From contig DDSL01000138.1 of assembly GCA_002343825.1 (NCBI GenBank), positions 1 through 19,647 of the forward strand: a stretch of 19,647 bases of DNA, in the 5' to 3' direction. The position numbers were made by a program, and so were the translations under genes. Shown one piece after another: positions 15,055 to 19,647 of the stretch. Each line of letters begins with the position of its first letter. Positions within the stretch are counted from its first letter, which is position 1. Below the pieces are notes generated by a model. That model was not told the origin of the DNA and ran no database searches. It saw only the letters and a list, made by a program, of their open reading frames with translations. This DNA comes from Chthonomonas sp. UBA2391. GTDB taxonomy: Bacteria > Armatimonadota > Fimbriimonadia > Fimbriimonadales > Fimbriimonadaceae.

Positions 15055-15072
15055 CCTACCGGACCGCGGAGG

Positions 15073-15546
15073 CTAGCCGCCGGTCGGCTCCGATTCGCGC
15101 CTCGCGCGGCCGAGAGCCCAGATCGTGATGAAGGCGACGACGCTCCCGACGATGAAGGTCGGGAAGAGCCAATTCTGCAATCCGCTCTGGATCTTGGCGG
15201 TATCCAAGGCCAGCCCTGGATTTGCGGCCACCCACTCGCTCTCGAGAGGCTTGGCCCAGTTGAGGGTCAGGCGCCAAAAGAAGGTCGCGCCGAACAACGC
15301 GGGCAGGAGCGTTCCCGCCCACCCCCCGAGTCTTCCCAGCGCACCCGGGCGCGTCGAGAGCCACGCGGCGACGACCATGAGGAGCATCGCACCTCCGGAA
15401 CTGAAGAGGGCGGTTTTCGACCGACCCCAGCCCGAAATCGAGATCGCAAGCAGGGCGCCGGCAACGAGGAACAGGCCATAGCCCACCATCATCCAAGCTC
15501 GCGCAGGGTTTCGGTCCTTGCGCTCCGGCAAGGGAGTGCTCGTCAC
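15073..15546 (-). CDS. TMEM14-like small membrane protein, longer member
   Basis: The 157-residue product has four predicted membrane segments: YGLFLVAGALLAISISG, ALFSSGGAMLLMVVAAWL, a central AGTLLPALFGATFFWRL, and FPTFIVGSVVAFITIWAL near the C-terminus. The GYGL...G...S..SGGAMLL..VAAWL...GATFFWRL pattern resembles the TMEM14/UPF0136 family, which is typically about 100-120 residues; an insert between the third and fourth segments makes this one longer. Function in bacteria is unknown. The start is a GTG two bases after the TAG of the upstream TMEM14-like gene, so translation is probably coupled. The protein is distantly like that neighbour, suggesting an old duplication. Family call is tentative. 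Confidence 0.62.
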   Translation of the reverse strand: MTSTPLPERKDRNPARAWMMVGYGLFLVAGALLAISISGWGRSKTALFSSGGAMLLMVVAAWLSTRPGALGRLGGWAGTLLPALFGATFFWRLTLNWAKPLESEWVAANPGLALDTAKIQSGLQNWLFPTFIVGSVVAFITIWALGRARRESEPTGG

Positions 15547-15548
15547 GG

Positions 15549-15902
15549 CTAGACGCTCATTCCGGACTCCGCTCGCCGCTTACGGACGGCCAGCATATGT
15601 CCGAGGCCGAGAGCGACGAAGAGCGCGATCGAGGCGACGGTCGCGAGCAAGGCCGGGTAGGGGTCGCCCGACTTCATGTAAGCCGGCAGGAAGCGACCGA
15701 CGATCGCGAGGCAGATTACGGAAGCTCCGATGTAGCCGATTCGCGGCCTCGAGCCGGTCAGCGCGACGCACACCAGCATCAGCGCACCCGCCCCGCCGCC
15801 CGCGATCAAGGAGACGGTGCTACCCTTCGCGATGAACGCCTCGGTTCCCATGCCGATCATCAGGAGCGCCCAGGCCACCATGGAAGCTTTCAGCCAATTC
15901 AT
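15549..15902 (-). CDS. TMEM14-like small membrane protein (UPF0136 type)
   Basis: The 117-residue product has four membrane segments and the TMEM14 pattern: MVAWALLMIGMGTEAFIAKGS, VSLIAGGGAGALMLVCVALT, RIGYIGASVICLAIVGRFLPAYMKSGDPYP, and ALLATVASIALFVALGLGHML. Length, the SLIAGGGAGAL motif and the GRFLPAY...YPA...A turn fit the family well. Eukaryotic members are mitochondrial or Golgi proteins; the bacterial role is unknown. The frame runs open to 16136, but the upstream part is not protein-like and crosses a hairpin; MNWLKASM at 15902 is the natural start. It heads a two-gene operon with the 157-residue relative. Confidence 0.75.
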   Translation of the reverse strand: MNWLKASMVAWALLMIGMGTEAFIAKGSTVSLIAGGGAGALMLVCVALTGSRPRIGYIGASVICLAIVGRFLPAYMKSGDPYPALLATVASIALFVALGLGHMLAVRKRRAESGMSV

Positions 15903-15909
15903 GGCAATG

Positions 15910-15915
15910 AGGGTA
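15910..15915 (-). promoter_or_regulatory. Possible proximal -10 box of the TMEM14-like operon
   Basis: TACCCT on the minus strand (TAnnnT) ends seven bases before the ATG at 15902, the leaderless spacing also seen before hicB. It competes with the stronger distal box at 16019-16027. Confidence 0.3.
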
Positions 15916-16004
15916 CCTGGTGAACTCGAATCGCCGCCGCCGAGGGCCACCCAAAAAAGTGAAGGCCTCAGCCAGCCGCCAAGGGGAGAGCAAATGCGAC
16001 CGGG

Positions 16005-16057
16005 AGACCTCCGAGAAGAGTATAGCACGGGTCCGGCTGCGTGTTGTACGGAGGTCT
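16005..16057. repeat. Inverted repeat with 9-bp arms flanking a promoter
   Basis: AGACCTCCG (16005-16013) and its exact reverse complement CGGAGGTCT (16049-16057) enclose 35 bases that contain the TGCTATACT promoter element. Such placing fits a regulator bound on both sides of the promoter, or an RNA stem in read-through transcripts. Confidence 0.35.
16019..16027 (-). promoter_or_regulatory. Extended -10 promoter upstream of the TMEM14-like operon
   Basis: The minus strand reads TGC-TATACT, an extended -10 with 5 of 6 match. ACAACA 17 bases upstream is a poor -35. Transcription from about 16012 would give a leader of roughly 110 bases before the ATG at 15902; I see no known riboswitch in it. 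Confidence 0.45.
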
Positions 16058-16078
16058 TGGCGAATTTTTGGGGCTTTT

Positions 16079-16125
16079 CACCGCAGGCGAGAGCGTATCC
16101 GACCGGATCACGATCGCCTGCGGTG
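16079..16125 (-). terminator. Long stem-loop just after the Asp-box protein gene
   Basis: CACCGCAGGCGA (16079-16090) is the exact reverse complement of 16114-16125. The 23-base loop holds a smaller ATCCG/CGGAT hairpin. It begins seven bases after the stop at 16133. On the minus strand it is followed by an A-rich, not a T-rich, stretch, so it is not a canonical intrinsic terminator; it may protect the mRNA 3' end or aid termination. Confidence 0.5.
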
Positions 16126-16132
16126 GTGCCAC

Positions 16133-19093
16133 TCACGAGTCGCCGTCAGGCTCGCCGAACCGACGGGGTCGAACGTCGTCCGCGGAATCGGGGGCGGTCA
16201 GATTCCACGGAACAGAGGCGACGTTATCGCCGAGGCGAACCTCGATCACGTACGCGCCGATATCCAGGTACTCGGGACGCCGCGCTTGGTAGGGGTCCTT
16301 CAGCTTCTCCTCCAGGTCTTTCGGGTCCTTGAGAGGCGGCGCGTCCGGCTTCCATGGCTTGAGTTCGAGGTCGATCGTGAAGAAGTTGAAGCCCTTGACG
16401 GCGTCGAACTCGATCTCCTTGAACACGCGTCCGTACTTGCTCTTCAGGGTCGCTTTGGCCTTCCCGGCCGGCAACGCCCAGAAGCTGCCCGAGACCGTCG
16501 GCTTGCTTGGGGGCGAGTCGTCGTACTGGGCCTTGAAGTCGTAGCCCCATCGAGCCGAGCGACGCAAGTCGGCGATCGGCCAAAGATGGAGCGGCTTCTT
16601 GCGCAGCTCGGGAGTCAGTGATTGGAGTTCCCGGACGCTCGCGACCCAAGCGCTCCGTGAGTGCGTCGCCGCGACGAGGTCGCCGTCCCGAGGATGGATC
16701 GCCAGGTCATGCACGGGGGCATTGGGCATTCCGCCCCCGAACGTGTCCCAATGGACGCCGCGGTCGACCGACACATACACCCCCATGTCGGTCCCGACGT
16801 AAAGAATGTCCGAGCGTTTCGGGTCTTCCCGTACGACGTTGATCGGTTCGGCAGGCAGATCGCCCGCGATCGAGGTCCACGTCCTCCCGAGATCGTCCGA
16901 TCGCCAAAGGTAAGGCGCGAAGTCATCCTCGCGGTAGCCGTTTTGGGCGACATAGAGTCGGTTCGGGGAGTACTTGCTCCAAATGACGCGGCTGACCCAC
17001 TTCGACGGCGTTGGAGTCGCGATGTCTCTCCATATCGCACCATGATCCTGGGTGATCTTGACGGTGCCGTCATCGCAGCCGACGAGGACGGATCCGAACC
17101 GGAAAGGACTCTCACTGATATCCTTCAACGTCGAATACGGGACATCGCCCTGCTCGCGGTTCTTGGTGAGGTCGCCGCTGAGGTCCTCCCAGGTGCGACC
17201 GCGATCCAGCGAGCGGTGGAGCTTCTGAGAGCCAAGGTAGACGATATCGGGGTGGAAGCTTGAGATCAGGATCGGAGAGATCCAGTTGAACCGCAATGGG
17301 CGTTCTCCGCCGGCCGGGCTTGGGCGCAGACCCCACCGCTCGCCGGTCGTTTGATCCCAGGCAGAGTGTGCGCCGAACTGGGAAGCGGTGTAGATCAGGT
17401 TGCCATCCAGCCGGGGGTCGACCGCGATCGCGCTCCCGTCGCCGCCCCCGATCGCCTTCCAGTCCGAGAGCCTGCTCCGCCCAGGCACGTAACTCGAAGG
17501 CCCCATGATCGTGCCGTTATCCTGGAGGCCCACGATGATGTTGTACGGACGCTTATTGTCGAGCGCGAGGGTCGTAGTCTGGCCGACGGGAAGGTTGTTG
17601 AGATGACGCCAGTTCTGACCGCCGTCTTCGCTCAGGTACGGACCGCCGTCGTTGCCATTGACGATCCGCTTCGGATTGCGTGGATCGATCCAGACCACGT
17701 GGTGGTCGGCGTGGTTGCGTCCCGCGATCTCCTTCCAGGTCTTCCCGCCGTCGGTCGACTTGAGCAGTTCGACCCCAAGGGTGTAGAGCTCATCCGAGTT
17801 CTTCGGATGGACGACCACTTTGCCCCAATAGTAGCCACCGTGAGGTCCAAGCGGCCTCGGATGGGTCTTCCGCCAAGATTTGCCACCGTCGTCCGAGCGA
17901 AAGACCTCGGCAAAGATCAGGTCCAGATCGAAGACGGAGGGATTGTAGGCCTCCATCTTCCCGCGTAGGTCGGCGAGCTTGAGAGCCCCCGACCGGAGCT
18001 CCCCGAGGAGCGCGTCGACGTCGGTTCCCGGCGGGAGATATCGCCCAACGAACCCGGCTTTCATCCGCCGGTCAAGCCGGTTGAATTCGTCGTCGGTCAG
18101 GAGCAGAAATCGTCTAAGGGTCAGCTGGCCGCCCGGAGTGACTTCGTCGCGATCGGCGTCGGCTTCGTTCGGGGCGTTGTTATCGACGAAGGCATACAAA
18201 ATCGAAGGGTTCGAGGGACTGATCGCGAGTCCCGTTCGCCCCATGTAAGGTCCCGAAGGGAAGGCGTCGAGCTTCTTCCACGTTCGGCCCGCATCGGTCG
18301 ACTTGTAGAGCGCGCTGCCCGGGCCTGATTCCCTGAAGTTCCAGGCTCTTCGGTCGCGGTCCCACGCCGACGCATAGAGCGTGTCCGGGTGACGAGGATC
18401 CTGAACGATGTCGATCACCCCCGTACGGGCGTCGATCTTGAGCACATGCTGCCAGGACTTTCCCCCGTCTGTGGTCTTGTAGACGCCCCGCTCGGGGTTT
18501 TGACTGTAGAGGTGCCCGATTGCGGCCACATAGACCGTGTTTTCGTTCCGGGGATCGATCAGGACCTTCCCGATGTGCTGGGTTTCTTCAAGCCCCATGT
18601 TCGTCCAGGTCTTGCCGGCGTCAGTGGACTTGAAGACCCCGGTACCGGCATAGCTCGTGCGCTGGCTGTTCGCTTCGCCGGTGCCGACCCAGATCGTCTG
18701 GCCGTCTCTGGAGACCGCAACGTCGCCGATCCCGAACGAGCTTTGATCATCGAACAAGGACGTCCACGTGATGCCGTCGTCGTCGGTTTGCCACAGGCCC
18801 CCGGTCGCGAAGCCCACGAGGAGCCGTTGGGGAAGATCATGGGGCGAATCGACCGAAACGACCCGTCCACTCTGGAGCTCAGGGCCGACACACCGCCACT
18901 TGATCTGGGAGTAAGGCGTCTCCCGAATCAGGGCTTGCCGCTGGACGTAGCCCTTCAGGCGCTCGGCTGCCGCCATCCCGCGGACTTCGGGTGTGTGGAA
19001 GCGGCGGATCTCGTCGGCTTTATCCGGCGGCGGCTTGAGCTGGCCTTGGAGCGCGGCGGGCAGGTTCAGCACGGAAAGAAGAATCGCAAACAT
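16133..19093 (-). CDS. Large secreted Asp-box beta-propeller protein (VPS10/sortilin-like, BNR repeats)
   Basis: The 986-residue product starts with a hydrophobic segment (MFAILLSVLNLPAALQG), a short likely signal peptide. From about residue 60 to 860 it carries eleven Asp-box-like motifs of the S/T-x-D-x-G-x-x-W type, for example WQTDDDGITW, FKSTDAGKTW, YKTTDGGKSW, FRSDDGGKSW, LKSTDGGKTW and WRSDDLGRTW, regularly placed between strands such as NTVYVAAIG and DTLYASAWD. That is the pattern of ten-bladed VPS10/sortilin-type propellers, often labelled 'glycosyl hydrolase' in genomes. The final 120 residues (FWALPAGKAKATLKSKYG to the end) look like a beta-sandwich. I see no sialidase RIP/arginine triad, so a hydrolase activity is not supported; binding of a protein or glycan is more likely. 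The frame is open to 19324, but the extension overlaps hicB antisense. It is divergent from hicB. Confidence 0.85.
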   Translation of the reverse strand: MFAILLSVLNLPAALQGQLKPPPDKADEIRRFHTPEVRGMAAAERLKGYVQRQALIRETPYSQIKWRCVGPELQSGRVVSVDSPHDLPQRLLVGFATGGLWQTDDDGITWTSLFDDQSSFGIGDVAVSRDGQTIWVGTGEANSQRTSYAGTGVFKSTDAGKTWTNMGLEETQHIGKVLIDPRNENTVYVAAIGHLYSQNPERGVYKTTDGGKSWQHVLKIDARTGVIDIVQDPRHPDTLYASAWDRDRRAWNFRESGPGSALYKSTDAGRTWKKLDAFPSGPYMGRTGLAISPSNPSILYAFVDNNAPNEADADRDEVTPGGQLTLRRFLLLTDDEFNRLDRRMKAGFVGRYLPPGTDVDALLGELRSGALKLADLRGKMEAYNPSVFDLDLIFAEVFRSDDGGKSWRKTHPRPLGPHGGYYWGKVVVHPKNSDELYTLGVELLKSTDGGKTWKEIAGRNHADHHVVWIDPRNPKRIVNGNDGGPYLSEDGGQNWRHLNNLPVGQTTTLALDNKRPYNIIVGLQDNGTIMGPSSYVPGRSRLSDWKAIGGGDGSAIAVDPRLDGNLIYTASQFGAHSAWDQTTGERWGLRPSPAGGERPLRFNWISPILISSFHPDIVYLGSQKLHRSLDRGRTWEDLSGDLTKNREQGDVPYSTLKDISESPFRFGSVLVGCDDGTVKITQDHGAIWRDIATPTPSKWVSRVIWSKYSPNRLYVAQNGYREDDFAPYLWRSDDLGRTWTSIAGDLPAEPINVVREDPKRSDILYVGTDMGVYVSVDRGVHWDTFGGGMPNAPVHDLAIHPRDGDLVAATHSRSAWVASVRELQSLTPELRKKPLHLWPIADLRRSARWGYDFKAQYDDSPPSKPTVSGSFWALPAGKAKATLKSKYGRVFKEIEFDAVKGFNFFTIDLELKPWKPDAPPLKDPKDLEEKLKDPYQARRPEYLDIGAYVIEVRLGDNVASVPWNLTAPDSADDVRPRRFGEPDGDS

Positions 19094-19173
19094 CGGTAGG
19101 GAGTACCGTTCTGCGCCCGGAACCGGTTTCCCTGCCGCGGCGGATCGTGGCCATGCATCAAAGGACCGGCGAG

Positions 19174-19179
19174 TACACT
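19174..19179 (+). promoter_or_regulatory. -10 box of the hicBA operon
   Basis: TACACT ends seven bases before the GTG start at 19187, giving a leaderless transcript if used. No Shine-Dalgarno site precedes the GTG. Confidence 0.45.
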
Positions 19180-19186
19180 CCAAACC

Positions 19187-19393
19187 GTGCATCAGATCGT
19201 GTTCGAAGTCGTGGAATCCGTGGACGGAGGATATGAGGCGACGGCTCTTGGGCACCGAATCCACACCCAGGGTGAGGACTGGGAAGACCTCAAAGCGATG
19301 GTGCAGGACGCGGTTCGCGCGCACTTCGCGGAGCCGGATCGGCCCGCAATGATCCGCCTCCTGTTCGTCCGGGAAGAGGTTCTGTCTGCTTGA
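19187..19393 (+). CDS. hicB: HicB-like antitoxin, short form
   Basis: The 68-residue product has the short HicB pattern: IVFEVVESVDGGYEATALGHRIHTQGEDWEDLKAMVQDAVRAHF with the closing IRLLFVREEVL. This is the partial RNase H-like fold that blocks the HicA toxin. It lacks the C-terminal helix-turn-helix or ribbon-helix-helix domain of longer HicB proteins, so it should not bind DNA by itself. The start is GTG at 19187; no other start keeps the first strand. It overlaps hicA by four bases (TTGA), so toxin translation is coupled to antitoxin. Relatives are sometimes mislabelled as 2-oxoisovalerate dehydrogenase. Confidence 0.85.
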   Translation: MHQIVFEVVESVDGGYEATALGHRIHTQGEDWEDLKAMVQDAVRAHFAEPDRPAMIRLLFVREEVLSA

Positions 19394-19626
19394 AGCTGCC
19401 CAGAGATCTCAACGGCGAGGATCTTTGCGCGCGCCTTACGAAGCTCGGCTTCATCCGGGCGCGGCAAAGCGGTAGCCATGTCGTCCTCCGGCACTCAGAG
19501 TCGGGCGAGAGCATCTCCGTACCCGCCCATCGCCCGTTGAAGACCGGAACGCTTCGTCGTGTGCTTCGTGATGTGCAGGAACTGACCGGGCTCACCTTGG
19601 AGCAGCTTCTCGTCGAGCTTCGCTGA
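19390..19626 (+). CDS. hicA: HicA toxin, mRNA interferase
   Basis: The 78-residue product has the HicA double-stranded RNA-binding-like fold marks: LPRDLNGEDL, KLGFIRARQSGSH with the catalytic His30, and SVPAHRPLKTGTLRRVL, followed by an extra TGLTLEQLLVEL helix. HicA toxins cut mRNA and tmRNA independently of ribosomes and are held by HicB. It begins at TTG, sharing TTGA with the hicB stop; no ATG or GTG precedes the conserved LPRDL start, so TTG is the only choice. A weak start on the toxin would keep it below the antitoxin. The gene appears intact, followed by a G-rich run at the window edge. Confidence 0.87.
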   Translation: MKLPRDLNGEDLCARLTKLGFIRARQSGSHVVLRHSESGESISVPAHRPLKTGTLRRVLRDVQELTGLTLEQLLVELR

Positions 19627-19647
19627 GGGGGAGAGGGGGGCAGGGGG

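Noticed and set aside
15062..15086. GACCG/CGGTC bulged inverted repeat between the NlpC/P60 and TMEM14-like genes
   Set aside because: Arms are imperfect, it extends into coding sequence, and there is no T-run; not enough to call a terminator.
15903..16136. N-terminal extension of the 117-residue TMEM14-like protein
   Set aside because: The upstream codons are not membrane-protein-like, cross the hairpin at 16079-16125 and reach into the previous gene's end.
19094..19324. N-terminal extension of the Asp-box protein to 19324
   Set aside because: It is antisense to hicB and would bury the hydrophobic signal segment that begins at 19093.

Overview
The window is GC-rich bacterial DNA, densely packed with genes on both strands. 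It has no rRNA, tRNA, CRISPR array or insertion sequence that I can see. The mix of genes (a DUF2961/GH172 protein, a very large Asp-box 'VPS10/sortilin-type' secreted protein, L-lysine 6-transaminase, HTH-TPR membrane protein, FecR-domain and CHASE2 proteins, TMEM14-like proteins, a short HicB/HicA pair) together with several -10 boxes placed 5 to 7 bases before a start codon would suit Armatimonadota (Fimbriimonadia-like) or another deep-branching environmental phylum. That placement is an inference, not proof.

Layout. (1) 1-4.6 kb, metabolism: the 3' part of a nucleosidase of the MTAN/PNP superfamily; convergent to it a lysine 6-transaminase gene followed by an orphan sugar-type ABC solute-binding lipoprotein; divergent from the transaminase, a DUF2961 (GH172-like) protein. 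(2) 4.57-4.93 kb: a perfect 12-bp hairpin, a tiny Trp/Tyr-rich reading frame on the minus strand that may be frameshifted, and an operator-like palindrome. (3) 4.9-13.2 kb, an apparent signalling block: a CHASE2 receptor fused to a class III nucleotide cyclase; converging on it, an operon of two tandem-duplicated secreted proteins plus a secreted FecR/propeller/HAF-repeat protein; and, divergent from that operon, a single-pass membrane protein with a cytoplasmic helix-turn-helix and outside TPRs. The divergent promoter region holds two exact GTGA-N6-TCAC (CRP-family type) sites, centres 22 bp apart. (4) 13.2-15.1 kb: ribokinase and a secreted SH3-NlpC/P60 peptidase. (5) 15.07-15.9 kb: two TMEM14-like small membrane proteins in one operon. 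(6) 16.1-19.1 kb: a 986-residue secreted Asp-box propeller protein. (7) 19.19-19.63 kb: an antitoxin-first hicB-hicA pair with a 4-bp overlap.

How they may work together: the most interesting reading is region 3. A membrane cyclase with an external CHASE2 sensor, secreted FecR-type and paralogous partner proteins, and paired CRP-like operators at the control region of the partner operon form a plausible envelope-sensing nucleotide-signalling module. The cyclase keeps its metal aspartates but has altered base-selecting and transition-state residues, so the nucleotide it makes (if any) cannot be called from sequence. No CRP/FNR-family regulator gene lies in the window.
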